From Nannocystis pusilla (GTDB lineage Bacteria; Myxococcota_A; Polyangia; Nannocystales; Nannocystaceae): DNA of 64,000 nucleotides. The notes below the pieces were generated by a model. That model was not told the DNA's origin. It did not search any database and saw only the letters and a program-made list of their open reading frames with translations. The position numbers and the translations under genes were made by a program. Positions 1 through 9,711 of the stretch are shown piece after piece (position 1 is the first letter of the stretch; every line of letters starts with the position of its first letter). The DNA is taken from assembly GCF_026626665.1 (NCBI RefSeq), contig NZ_JAPNKE010000002.1, forward strand, positions 7,293,168 to 7,357,167, written 5' to 3'.

Positions 1-20
1 GAAGAGACAGGAGGTCAGCC

Positions 21-980
21 ATGTTCCGCGGCTTCGCAAACGTCTGGACGATCGTCGGCCTCGGTCGGGACCTGAAGCGCCGCACGCCGCTCCCGCTGCA
101 GGTCGCCGGCGAGCGGGTGGTCCTGTTCCGCGACGGCGAGGGCCGGGCCTGCGCGCTCGTCGATCGCTGCCCGCACCGCGGCGTGCGGCTGTCGCTCGGC
201 AAGGTCGAGGGCGGATGCCTCGAGTGCCCGTTCCACGGCTGGCGCTTCGCCGGCGACGGCAGCAACCAGCTCGTCCCGTGGAACCCCGACGCCAAACGCG
301 AGCGGCTCGGCGCGACCCCGTTGCCCGTGCGCGAGCGCGGCGGGCTCTTGTGGTTGTACACGGCCCCCGGGCTCGCGGCGCCCTCGGAGCCCGACGTCCC
401 CGACGTCTTGCAGCGCGACGACCTCTCGCTCAGCAGCTTCACCATGCCGTTCGCCGTCCACTGGACGCGCGTCATGGAGAACTCGCTCGACTGGCCGCAC
501 CTCCCGTTCGTGCACCGGCGGACGCTCCGCGACGCCCTGCCTTATCGCCCCGACTCGCGGCTCGACATCGCCTGGGAGGATCGGTCGTGGGGCGGTCGGA
601 CCTCGACCACGATCGACGGCGTCCCCCAGCCGATCACCCTCGACTACCGCTTCCCCAACACCATGCATCTGCACCTCCCCGCGGGCAGACGCATCTTCGA
701 ACTGCTCTTGACCGTCCTCCCCGTCGACGACACGACCACCCACATGATCATGGTGACGGTCCGCGACTTCCTGCGCTCGCGCCTGTTCGACTTCTACTTC
801 GGCCGCGGCAGTCGAAAGATCGGCGGCGAGGATCGGGCCGTCATCGAGACCTCGCTGCCGGGAGAGGTCCCGCCCGCGAGCGAAGAGCGTTCGGTCCGCA
901 CCGACGAGCCGACCCTGCGCTTCCGCAAGCTCTACCGCGACCGCCTGATGAACTCGAGCGCCGAGGAACCCGACCGTTAG
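21..980 (+). CDS. Rieske-type ring-hydroxylating oxygenase
   Basis: A 319-aa oxygenase alpha-subunit-like protein that would oxidise an organic substrate using electrons passed through a Rieske 2Fe-2S cluster. The Rieske ligands are visible as C-P-H-R-G near residue 50 and C-P-F-H-G-W near residue 69. The mononuclear iron site is visible as N-S-L-D-W-P-H-L-P-F-V-H near residue 153, the usual N-x2-D-x2-H-x4-H arrangement. The ATG is preceded at good spacing by AGGAGGT. It is short compared with bacterial dioxygenase alpha subunits (about 420-450 aa) and closer to the PaO/VanA-like monooxygenase group, which uses a separate reductase; none is encoded nearby. Its stop codon overlaps the stop of the convergent ternary-system operon by two to three bases. 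The substrate cannot be told from sequence. Confidence 0.88.
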   Translation: MFRGFANVWTIVGLGRDLKRRTPLPLQVAGERVVLFRDGEGRACALVDRCPHRGVRLSLGKVEGGCLECPFHGWRFAGDGSNQLVPWNPDAKRERLGATPLPVRERGGLLWLYTAPGLAAPSEPDVPDVLQRDDLSLSSFTMPFAVHWTRVMENSLDWPHLPFVHRRTLRDALPYRPDSRLDIAWEDRSWGGRTSTTIDGVPQPITLDYRFPNTMHLHLPAGRRIFELLLTVLPVDDTTTHMIMVTVRDFLRSRLFDFYFGRGSRKIGGEDRAVIETSLPGEVPPASEERSVRTDEPTLRFRKLYRDRLMNSSAEEPDR

Positions 981-2400
981 GCGAACAGCCGCAGCAGCAG
1001 CGCGTCGAGCAGCGCTCGCAGCCCGCCCGGCTCGCCGACCGCGAAGCTCTCGCCGTCCAGCACCCAGCGCGGCTCGCCGACCCGCACCCACGCTCGCGCC
1101 CCCGCGCGCGGGTCCTCTTGATGCGCCGCGAACACCACCAGCCCGCGCGGCGGCGCCTCCTGCCAGTCGGTCATCGTCGCCAGAGTCACTCGCCGGTGCG
1201 CCAGGTCGTCGGCCAGAGTCATCGCCATCAGCCGCGCCTCTTCCTCCGCCGCCTCCGCGTCGGCCTTCCCGCTGGTGCGCCAGCGCAGGTGCAGCTCCGC
1301 CCCGCTCGGCCCGAACACCTGGACCATGTCGGCCTGCAGCCGCAGCGTCGCCGCGTCGACCAGCACCAGCGTCTGCGCGTCGAGCTCGGGGTGCTTGTGC
1401 CGCTGGTCGAGCGGCCGCTCGACCACCACCGTCACGCGCCGGCGCTGGTCGAACAGCGGGCTCTCGTCGCGCGTGTAGTACAGCAATTCGCCCTGGGCGA
1501 AGCGGACGTCGAACAGATCGATCTGCCCCAATTCGTCGCGCCCCGAATCGACATAGGCCACCTCGCTGCGCACCAGATTTTCGAAGCGCCCGCGGGTGCT
1601 CAGCGCGTCGAAGCCTCCGGCCGGGTAATGACTCGCGTCCTCCTCGTCGATCGCGACCTCCTGCGCGCGCCGGCGCACCGCCATCGCCACGCTCGGGCTG
1701 ACCCCGCCGATCGCCGCGGTCGCCGCGTGCAGCTCGCGCAGCGCCAGTCGGCTCGACTCGTTGGGCAGGTCGGCCAGGTGGGCCAGCTCCACAGATCCTC
1801 CGGCGAGAACAGCTTGCCCTCGCCGAGCCCGCCCACGATCGCCGCCCGGATCGACAGCGCCCACGCCTGCCAGTGCTCGTCGACCGGCGGCTCCTCCCAC
1901 GCCCCGTGGCGCGCCGGCCAGCTCGCGCACAGCGCCAGCGCCTCGCGCCACGACGAGCGCAAGATCGCCGGGTTGCCCGCGTCGAGCTCGGCCTTCCGCG
2001 AAGCTGGCCCGAGGGCCAGGCCGATCGCGTGCGCCAGAGCTCGCGGCTGCAGCTCGCCCGACAGCGCCGCGATCGCCACGTGCGCGTCGCCCACGCTCGG
2101 GTCCAGCACCCACTTGCCGAGCACCCGATCTTCGTACGCCAGCCGCTCGCCGCGCTCCTCCTCCGGCCAGTCGGCCAGGTCGCGGCTCGACGCGAACGCG
2201 AACGCCCGGCCCTCGACCAGCAGCGTCCCGAGGTCGTGCACGAGGTCGAGCGGCAGCGCGTCGTAGCCCTCCTCCCACAGCGCGCGCAGCCAGCCCAGCG
2301 CCGGCGGCAGCGACTCTGCCAGCGAGCCGCCGTAGCCGCTCACGTGGGCCCACGCCTTCAGCGCCGGCAGCAGTTCTTCGCGGCTGAGTCGCCGGCCCAC
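977..2400 (-). CDS. Degenerate vWA-like protein of FtsH/MoxR system (frame break)
   Basis: Last gene of the ternary operon, about 474 aa once a one-base gap near 1789 is repaired (L-W-E-L-A-H restores the frame; a C run on the plus strand is one short). The GTG start at 2400 lies four bases after the MoxR stop. The N-terminal half is helical and unrecognised. The C-terminal half, from about residue 215, has a vWA-like beta/alpha pattern (DLFDVRFAQGELLYYTRDES, then TVVVERPL), but the MIDAS DxSxS signature is not recognisable, so metal binding is doubtful. In the known systems a vWA protein is the natural partner of a MoxR ATPase, which is the main reason for the assignment. The frame break is probably a sequence error, since both halves keep conserved-looking protein. 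Confidence 0.6.
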
Positions 2401-2404
2401 GCGC

Positions 2405-3391
2405 TCACCCGCCGAGCCCCAGCAGCGCCTTGACCTTGCTCGCCACCACCGGGATCTCGTCGCGGCGGTTGCCCACGTACGCCAGCAGGTTCAGGTCCGA
2501 CGTCTGCACCGCCCCGCCGTGATTCAGGAACGCCTGCGTGCGGATGACTTTATAAAGCTTGACCAGCTTGCGGTCGCTGACCAGCACCTTGTCCTCCGTC
2601 TCGAGCGCCCGCACGATCCGCCGCATCTCCGCGAACACCGGCCGCGGGAACCACTGCGCCCGGTCGCGGCCCGGCTCGCGGCCCATCCCGAAGCTCAGGT
2701 CCATGAACCGCTTGAGCTTCAAGAAATCGTCGAGCGACGCCGCCCCGCGGGTCCACGGCTTGTGTCCGCTCGCGCGGTACGACTCGTTCATCACCCCCGC
2801 GTCGATCAGCTCCTCGAAGTGACGGTCCTTCACCGGCTTCGTCTCGATCTTGAGGATGAAGCGGTCGGCCATCGCCTCGAGCTCGCTCTGGTCGGGGATG
2901 TCGTTGGTCGCCGCGAACAGCATCACCAGGCGCACCGGCGTCGGCTGCCCGTCCTGATAGAACTTGCGCTCGTTGAGGATCGTCAGCAGCGTGTTGAGGA
3001 TCGCCGAGTTCGACTTGAAGATTTCGTCGAGGAACGCCACCCGGCAGTCGGGCAGCATCCCGCGCGTGCGCCGGAGGTAGCGCCCTTCCTTGAGCACCGC
3101 GATGTCGATGGGCCCGAGGATCTCGCTCGGCTCGGTGAACTTCGTCAGCATGTACTCGAAGTAATCGCCGGCCCCGAGCCCGAGGCTCTCCGTCAGCTTG
3201 ACCACCAGGTCGCTCTTCGCCGTCCCCGGCGGCCCCACCAGCAAGAGCGGCTCCTGGGCCACCGCGCACAGGATCGCCAGATCGATCTCCTCGTCGCGGG
3301 CCACGAAGTACTCCTTCAGACCCCGGCGGTGCTGCTGGATCCGCGCGCGGATATCGTCGATCTCGGGCTCGAGCTCCTCTAGCGTCCACAT
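2405..3391 (-). CDS. MoxR-family AAA+ ATPase
   Basis: A 328-aa MoxR-type AAA+ ATPase. Walker A is GPPGTAKS near residue 54, Walker B is the F-L-D-E-I-F-K motif near residue 120, sensor 1 is ATND, and the MoxR-typical NSAILNTLLTILNERKF segment follows Walker B. MoxR proteins remodel or activate client proteins, often together with a vWA protein. Here the downstream gene (four-base gap) is the vWA-like protein, and the start overlaps the end of the upstream 1095-aa gene by 13 bases, so the genes are likely translationally coupled. ATG at 3391 was chosen because MWTLEEL opens the conserved helical lead-in to the ATPase domain. Assignment to the family is firm; the client protein is unknown. Confidence 0.92.
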   Translation of the reverse strand: MWTLEELEPEIDDIRARIQQHRRGLKEYFVARDEEIDLAILCAVAQEPLLLVGPPGTAKSDLVVKLTESLGLGAGDYFEYMLTKFTEPSEILGPIDIAVLKEGRYLRRTRGMLPDCRVAFLDEIFKSNSAILNTLLTILNERKFYQDGQPTPVRLVMLFAATNDIPDQSELEAMADRFILKIETKPVKDRHFEELIDAGVMNESYRASGHKPWTRGAASLDDFLKLKRFMDLSFGMGREPGRDRAQWFPRPVFAEMRRIVRALETEDKVLVSDRKLVKLYKVIRTQAFLNHGGAVQTSDLNLLAYVGNRRDEIPVVASKVKALLGLGG

Positions 3392-6300
3392 ACTGCGCTC
3401 CAGTCGGTGACGATGCGCCGGCGCAGGGCGTGTTCTTCCTGGTCGAGGAAGCCCTGCACGCGGTCGCTGTGGCGGGTGCGGCTGTCCGCCAGGCTGTCGA
3501 CGATCGCCTCCAAGATCAGGATCTTGTGCGTATCGAAGTAGCGGCTGGCGGTGAACGTGTCGCGGAACGCCGCCAGCTCGGCGACGAACCGGCGGAACCG
3601 CTCGACGCGCGTCATGTTGGGCCAGTGCCGCAGCGCCTGCGCCACCGCCAGCCCGCCCTGCGCGCGCGTCACGTAGTCGAGCCCGTTGCCGAGCACCTGC
3701 GTGCACAGCGAGTCGAGCACCTCGTCGGCCACGCGCTCCTCGCCGATCTGCACGAACCCGGTCGCCACCGTCGCCGACAGCGCGATCTGGTCGCTCGACG
3801 TGTACGCGTGTACCCGCGCCAGCGCCTCGAGCAGCGCCCGCGCCGGCTCGAGTCCGCCGAACCGGCGCAGCGCCGCCAGCCCGCGCTGCGTCGCCCGCAC
3901 CAGCTCGCGCGCCGACCCCAGCTTCTCGCTGCGGGCGATGTTCACCAGCGCCTCGAGCAGGCGCCCGAGCATCGCGTCGTCGCCGAGGCTCGCCGCCCCG
4001 TGGATGCACGCCGCCACCGCCTCCGCGCGGTGACTCAAGATCTGGATGTTGCCGAGGCCCGGCTCCGCGCTCGCCAGCACCTCCGCCACCACCGCATCAC
4101 TGCCGCTCGCCAGCGCCCGCCGCACGCACACGTCGACCGCCTCCGCGAGCAGGTAGTCGAACGACCGCGTCCCGCTCGACAGCTCGCGCGACACCACCTC
4201 CGCCAGGCCGCTCACGTCGACCCCCGGCGGCAGCTTGTAGCGCGTCGCCCTCGGCGCCGAGTCCTCCTCGCCGCTCGTGCGCAGCCACATCGACCGCTTC
4301 TGCAGCCACGTCACCGCCTGCTGCAGCCGCGGCTCGCGGACGCCCTCGACGGTCCGCGTCACCTCGGCCGTCCACACCTCCGCGCTGCCGCCCGAGCTCT
4401 CGTGGGCCAGGCGCGCCATGTACAGGCGGAACAGCGCGCGGTTGGGGATCTCGTGCACATCGAGCTCGAGCTCGACGGGCGCGACGAGGTCCTGCGCCAG
4501 CCCGCGCGCGCCGAGCCGCGCGAACCCGACGGCGAAGATCAGGCGCAAGAAGGCCGTCGGCGCGTCCATGTCGGGCAGCCCTGCGTGGGCCGCCTCGTGC
4601 CACAGCGCCTCGAGCGCGATCAGCTGCCCCTGCTGCAGGCGGTCCGTGCGGGCCTCGGCCGGCTCCTCGTGGTTGTTGTCGTCGCCCTCGCGCGTCAGCG
4701 CGTGGCGCACGAATCGCGGCAGGTCGTGCAGCTCGCTCAGCCCGCGCTCGTTGATCCCGCCGACGATCGCCTCCTTCGCCCGCGTGATCCCGAGGCGGTC
4801 GCGTGCGTGGCGGTGCCAACCTGCGAGCACCGCCCACGCCAGCCGGCGCGACACCGGCAGCCGCGGGTCGGCGAAGATCGGCAGCGCCAGCTGCATCACC
4901 TCGTCGGCCGGCGGCCGCTGCGTCGCCACGCGGGCCACCAGCGACGCCCCCAGGCGGCTCGCCTCCGCCGGCGTGCGCCGGTCGGCCACCACCCACTCCA
5001 TCAATGCGTCGTCCGAATCACTGCCCCGCGTCGCCGCGACCAGCCGCCTCGCCAATTTCTCGTCGTAGGGCGGCCCGCCGTGCAGCAGCGCCATCTCGAA
5101 GCAATCGGCCGCCTCGTCGCCGTCGCCGAGCTGCGCCTTGATCTCCCCGAGATCTTGCCACACCTCGGGCTCGTCGCAGCCGCCCGCGATCACCCGCCGC
5201 TCGAGCGTCCGCACCTGCTCACGCAGCGCTCGCAGGTGCGCCGCCGCGTCGACGTCGACCGCGCTCGCCGGCTCCTCGACCACCACCGGCTTCGGCGGCG
5301 GCGCCCGCTTCACCGGCCCCTCGCGGATCACCGGCTTCTTCGGCGCCGGCGGCCGCGCCTCCTTCGGCCACTCGATCGTCACCTCGGGGAACTCGAACAC
5401 GCTGCGCTCGAGCAGCTTGTCGAGCTCGAGCCGGCGGTCCGTCGCCACGTAGTCGATCCACCGCTGCAGCGGCTGCTCGTCGACCTCCACGATCGTCACC
5501 ACCCGCGGCCCGTCGCGGTCCTCCGTGATCACCACGGTGTGCGCCCGCTCGAGCCCCAGCAGCGCCCGCAGATCGTCGCGTCGCAGCACCGGCATCAATC
5601 GCCGACCGACAGGCACGTACAGGTTGTCGGCCCCCGCCACCTGCGAATAACCCGGCACCCCGAGCGTGTCGCTCACGCGCCCGGCCATGCGCGGCGTCCC
5701 CGGCCGCACCCGCTCGCGCAGCAGATACACCGTCCCGTCGGCGCCCGTCAGCCGCGCCACCGTCAGCCGCGACAGCTCGTCCGCCGTGCTCACCTCGATC
5801 AGCGGCTCGAGCTCGAGCAACAGCTCCGGCGTCAGCAGCCACAGGTCCGGGTCCGTGAGCGCCGCCGGGGCCAGGCGAATCGGCACCCGGAACCGCACCT
5901 CCGACTCGACCGAGCGCATCGCCACCCGCGGCGCCGCGAGCTCCGGCGCCACCGCGTCGAGGATCGCCCGCGCCCGCCAGTCCGCCGGCGTGCGCACCCA
6001 CTGACCGTCGCGGTCGACCAGCGCCGCCTGGTTCATCCGCGCCAGCGAGGCCGCCGCCGGACCCGCCGCCGGATGTTCGAACGACCACGCCACCCACAGC
6101 GGACTGCCACCATTGCGCCCGTACACCGCGATCTCACCGCCGCCGTCGCGCGCCGCCATCATCAAATAGATCGGCGGCGCCTTGACCTTCACCGCGAAGC
6201 TGCCCGCCGCCGCCTCGTCGACGAAGCTGACCACCTGCGCGTCCGAGCGCCCGAGCAACAAGAGCCGCTCGAGCAGCAGCCGCGGCGCCTCCGAGTCGGA

Positions 6301-6666
6301 GCGCATCACGAACAGCGCCTCGTCGACCAGCGGCTCGCCCGGCAGCCTTCGCAGCCGCAGCGCCTCCACGAAGCGCGGCGCGGTGCGCTCCTTCCACAGG
6401 TTCCAGCGCGTCGGCGCTCCGCCGCGCAGCGGCGTCAGCACCAGCGTCTCGTCCTCTTCCACCGCCGTCGCCAGCGGCAGCCCGCGCGGCAAGAGCCTGT
6501 CCGCGAGGACAGCATCGAGCGCCTCGCAGGCGAGCGCGCTGCCCGGCCCTGACCGGTCGAGCAGCACCGACCATGTCCTTTCGGCCAGGAACGGCGCCGC
6601 CTCGAGCAGCACCGTCAGCGCCGCCCCGTCGCTCGTCGTCCCCGTCAGCAGCAGGCAGAACCGCAC
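3379..6666 (-). CDS. Large multidomain scaffold protein of FtsH/MoxR ternary system
   Basis: A 1095-aa cytosolic protein without signal peptide or membrane segments. The first ~440 residues form a mixed alpha/beta region I do not recognise. A Pro/Lys/Glu-rich linker follows (residues ~440-475, APKKP and APPPKP blocks). A predicted coiled stretch beginning near residue 485 (LRALREQVRTLERRV) leads into TPR-like helical hairpins (EVWQDLGEIKAQLGDGDEAA) and a long all-helical C-terminal half. The start is a GTG, 15 bases after the FtsH-like gene. Its size, fusion of an unknown domain to helical repeats, and position between FtsH and MoxR fit the large X-domain proteins of FtsH ternary systems, where it may scaffold the two ATPases. 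That role is inferred from context only. Confidence 0.65.
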   Translation of the reverse strand: MRFCLLLTGTTSDGAALTVLLEAAPFLAERTWSVLLDRSGPGSALACEALDAVLADRLLPRGLPLATAVEEDETLVLTPLRGGAPTRWNLWKERTAPRFVEALRLRRLPGEPLVDEALFVMRSDSEAPRLLLERLLLLGRSDAQVVSFVDEAAAGSFAVKVKAPPIYLMMAARDGGGEIAVYGRNGGSPLWVAWSFEHPAAGPAAASLARMNQAALVDRDGQWVRTPADWRARAILDAVAPELAAPRVAMRSVESEVRFRVPIRLAPAALTDPDLWLLTPELLLELEPLIEVSTADELSRLTVARLTGADGTVYLLRERVRPGTPRMAGRVSDTLGVPGYSQVAGADNLYVPVGRRLMPVLRRDDLRALLGLERAHTVVITEDRDGPRVVTIVEVDEQPLQRWIDYVATDRRLELDKLLERSVFEFPEVTIEWPKEARPPAPKKPVIREGPVKRAPPPKPVVVEEPASAVDVDAAAHLRALREQVRTLERRVIAGGCDEPEVWQDLGEIKAQLGDGDEAADCFEMALLHGGPPYDEKLARRLVAATRGSDSDDALMEWVVADRRTPAEASRLGASLVARVATQRPPADEVMQLALPIFADPRLPVSRRLAWAVLAGWHRHARDRLGITRAKEAIVGGINERGLSELHDLPRFVRHALTREGDDNNHEEPAEARTDRLQQGQLIALEALWHEAAHAGLPDMDAPTAFLRLIFAVGFARLGARGLAQDLVAPVELELDVHEIPNRALFRLYMARLAHESSGGSAEVWTAEVTRTVEGVREPRLQQAVTWLQKRSMWLRTSGEEDSAPRATRYKLPPGVDVSGLAEVVSRELSSGTRSFDYLLAEAVDVCVRRALASGSDAVVAEVLASAEPGLGNIQILSHRAEAVAACIHGAASLGDDAMLGRLLEALVNIARSEKLGSARELVRATQRGLAALRRFGGLEPARALLEALARVHAYTSSDQIALSATVATGFVQIGEERVADEVLDSLCTQVLGNGLDYVTRAQGGLAVAQALRHWPNMTRVERFRRFVAELAAFRDTFTASRYFDTHKILILEAIVDSLADSRTRHSDRVQGFLDQEEHALRRRIVTDWSAVCGR

Positions 6667-6681
6667 GTCCGCGCTCGCTCG

Positions 6682-6948
6682 TCAGGTGCCGCGCACGCCG
6701 GCCTTCTCGCGCGCCACCTCTTCGCTGGCCGCCGCGCCGGCCTTCGGCGCCTTCTCGACCACCACGCGGTCGACCGTCATCCCGCCGAGCACCTGCTCGA
6801 GCGGCCGGCCGATCAGCCGCTCCGCCAGCGCCCGGTGGTCGCGCTCGTGCTCGTGCGGCAGCGCGTCGCTGTCCGACTCGTAGTGGATCACCACCTCGCG
6901 CTCCCCCGTGCGCGGGTTGTGGCGCAGACGGATCGTCACCTCAGCCAT
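6682..6948 (-). CDS. Possible internal start: small accessory domain at FtsH C-terminus
   Basis: An in-frame ATG at 6948 inside the FtsH-like reading frame is preceded by AAGGAGAG four bases upstream, a near-ideal ribosome binding site. Translation from it gives an 88-aa protein beginning MAEVTIRLRHNPRTGE, containing an acidic/His stretch (DALPHEHERDH) and ending in a charged tail. The protein looks like a free-standing ubiquitin-like or beta-grasp-sized domain rather than an FtsH tail. It may be made both as a fusion and as a separate product, or the two genes may be separate and a further base error may have removed the stop. Neither can be decided from this sequence. Confidence 0.4.
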   Translation of the reverse strand: MAEVTIRLRHNPRTGEREVVIHYESDSDALPHEHERDHRALAERLIGRPLEQVLGGMTVDRVVVEKAPKAGAAASEEVAREKAGVRGT

Positions 6949-9053
6949 GGCTCTCTCCTTCGTCAGCGCGCTCAGCTCGGCGCGGTCGAGCACCTTGCGC
7001 GACAGCAGCGTCTCCGCCAGCGCCTCGAGCATCGCGCGGTGGCCCGTCAACAGCTCCTGCGCCCGCTGGAGCTCCTTCTCGAGGATCTCCGTCACCTCGG
7101 CGTCGATGCGCTCGCGGCGGCGCTCCGACATCGGCGTCCCGTGGCGCGGCGGATCGTCGAGGCGCACCAGCACCCCCGTGCTCGCGCCCATCCCGTACTC
7201 CTCGACCATCGCCCGCGCGATGCGGTTGACCTGCTGCAGGTCGGTGTGCGCCCCGATCGACACCTCGCCGAACACCAGCCGCTCCGCGCACATGCCCCCG
7301 AGCCCGACGCAGATGTCGGCCCGCATGTCCGCCGCCGTGATCGCGTACGGCCGCGCCCGCGCGGCCCGCAGCACGTAGCCGAGCGCCCCTTCCATGTCGG
7401 CGGCGATCGAGATCCGCTCCGGCGGCGTCGCGTGCTCGACCAGCATCGCCAGCAGCGCGTGCCCGGCCTCGTGGATCGCCACCACCCGCTCCTCCGAAGG
7501 GCTCAGCACCACCGCCGCCCGCGTCTTTCGCTGCAGCGCGCGATCGATGTCCTCCGGCGTGAACTTCTTCTCGCCGGTGCGGATCGCCTGCCGCTTCAGC
7601 GCCCGGCACACCGCATAGATGTGATCGCCCGTGAACGGCAGCCCGCGCGCCCGCTCCGCCAGCCCCTCCGTGCGCCGCACCAGGTGCTCCTGCAATTCGC
7701 GCGACATGCCGAGTTCGAGCTTGCGGTCGTAGATCTCCACGATCTCCCGCCGGTCCTGCACCCCCGGCGCCGGAATCTCGATCAAGAACTCAAATCGCCC
7801 CGGCCGCAGAAGCGCCCCGTCGAGGCTCTCCAAGAATTCGTCGTCCCGACCACGAACACGCTCTCGCTGCCGCGGAAGCCGTCCATCTCGGTGAGCAACT
7901 GATTCACCATCGAGTGCTCGACCCCCGAGCCCTCGTACGTCCCGCGCGCGTGCGCGAACGCGTCGATCTCGTCAAAGACCACCACCGCAGGCGCGCTGCG
8001 GCGGGCCTGGCGGAACACCCGGCGCAGGTTCTCCTCGCTCTCGCCGACCCACTTCGACTTCAGCTCCGGCCCCGACACGATGATGACCGTCGCGTCCATC
8101 GCCGTCGCCATCGCCTTGGCGAAGTACGTCTTGCCGGTCCCGGGCGGCCCGTGAAAGATGATCCCGCGCGGCAACAGCCCCTCGAGCGCCTGGATCTCGC
8201 CCTCGCTCCCGAGGCTGTCCTTGCGCCGCAGCAGGTCGAGCAGCTCCTCGCGCAGCCGCAGCTTCACCTCCGGGTAGCCGCCGATGTCGCGCTCGAGATC
8301 GACGTTCGGCAGCTCGACGTCCTCGCTGACCGTCTGCCGGCGCAGCTCGCGGTACACCTGCGCCGCCTGCGAACGCCCCGGCATCGCCTCGCGGCGCAGC
8401 CCGACCGCTTGCATCAATCGCCGCAGCCGCACCGGGTTCAGCCCCGACACATATTTATAAAGGGCGAACGGATCGAAGTTGTCCGCGTCGATCGCCTTCG
8501 CTTCTCGCTGCGTCACGATCTTCGCCAGCGACTCGCGCGGCACCCCGACGATCTCGCGGCGGACCGCGAACACCCCCTCGATCACCTTCGGCAGCGAGAA
8601 GCTCGGGTCGCGGAAGCCGAGCAGCACCGCCTCCGGGTTCTCGTACAGCAGCGGGATCGCCTCGCGGGCCTCCATCGTCAGGCTCGTGTGCGTCGTCGTC
8701 AGCACGTCGAGGTGCAGCAGGACGATGATCGTGCGCTCGACGCTGCCGCGGATCGCCGTCGTCAGCTGCGTCAGCATCGTCGCCAGGTTGCCGCGGCTCT
8801 CCTCGCCCTCGCGCGGGCGCCCGTCGACGATCACGATCTGCGGCCCGCGCCCGTTGGCCGCCCCGCGACGCAGGCGCGCGCGCACGGCCAGGTACACGTG
8901 CAGCGCCAGCTCCTTGTCGCACTCGACCAGCACGCTCATCCCGCGGCGCAGCCGCTCCTCGATGAACGTCACGTCCTGCGCGCAGGCCATCTCGACCGCG
9001 TCCTCGACCCGCACCTCGCCCGGCAGGGTCTCGATCGGCACCGTGCGTCGCAC
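6682..9053 (-). CDS. FtsH-like AAA+/M41 metalloprotease, soluble (frame break)
   Basis: About 790 aa after repair of a one-base deletion near 7833, where GTTN must continue into FLESLDGALLRPGRFE. Residues ~1-270 are a divergent domain replacing the usual FtsH membrane anchor. The AAA+ core has Walker A GPPGTGKT near residue 302, Walker B VVVFDEIDAF, and the second-region-of-homology arginine segment LLRPGRFE. The zinc-protease motif H-E-A-G-H near residue 526 is intact, so ATP-dependent proteolysis is expected. No transmembrane helices are visible, so the enzyme should be cytosolic, unlike housekeeping FtsH. GTG at 9053 lies two bases after the preceding stop. The last ~88 residues form a distinct small domain listed separately. 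This is the defining component of the operon. Confidence 0.85.
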
Positions 9054-9055
9054 GC

Positions 9056-9608
9056 TCAGACCCGCACCTTGATCGTCAGCTCGAGCTCGCCGTCGGCCCC
9101 GCGGCCCTCGTGGACGCTCTCGATCTGCCCCATCGACGCCGCCTTCTGCCGCAGCGCCTCGGCGTACACCTTCTGCAGCGCCGCCTGCAGCTCGCCGCGG
9201 ATCTCGCCCTCGTGCGCGCCGAGCCGCCGCGCCACCTCCTGCGCCAGGTCGCGCTCCGCCTGCTTGCCCGCCGCGTCCAGCCGCGAGTTCGCCTGCTCCT
9301 GGCTCGTCGCCCGCGCCGTCACCTGCTTCGACGCCGCCGCGCGCACCGTCACCGTCCGGCCGTCGGGCGACAGCGTCACCGCCACCTCGCCGAACTCGCG
9401 CGACATCCCCCCGTCCTGTCCCTTGGACCAGCCGCTCGCCGCCAGCTCCTCGCGCAGCAGCGCCGTCATCGCCCCCTCCGGCAGGATCTCGAGCATCCCG
9501 ACGTCCAGCTCGATCGCGTCGGTCGTCGCGACCTCGCCGCGCAGCGTCGTGGTAGGTGACCGGTCGCCAGTTCGGATCGCTGATGCGGATGCGGTACCCT
9601 CGGCTCAC
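9056..9608 (-). CDS. Small accessory protein of ternary system (frame break)
   Basis: About 183 aa after correcting one extra base near 9548; the two parts are MSRGYRIRISDPNWRP and, in the shifted frame, TLRGEVATTDAIELDVGMLEILP followed by a helical, Gln/Ala-rich body ending ELTIKVRV. The GTG start at 9608 is followed by a strand-rich N-terminus. The C-terminal GELELTIKV and the helix-rich centre recall DUF1257/Ycf35-like proteins that accompany FtsH/Ycf46-like ATPases, but the similarity is an impression. Its stop is two bases before the FtsH-like gene, so coupling is likely. This is the only frame break in the operon that needs a base removed rather than added. Confidence 0.55.
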
Positions 9609-9711
9609 GCTGCCTCCTCGCGGGCGCCCATCCTAACCGACCCGCGCGCGCCCTGGCGAGGCCGAACCCTCGCGCGTCCTCCTGTGCGTCGGCCTCGCCC
9701 TCCGCCGGCGC

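Noticed and set aside
3430..6552. 1040-codon open frame on the plus strand opposite the scaffold gene
   Set aside because: Its translation is His/Arg/Gln-rich low complexity, typical of the antisense of GC-rich coding DNA; the minus-strand protein is coherent.
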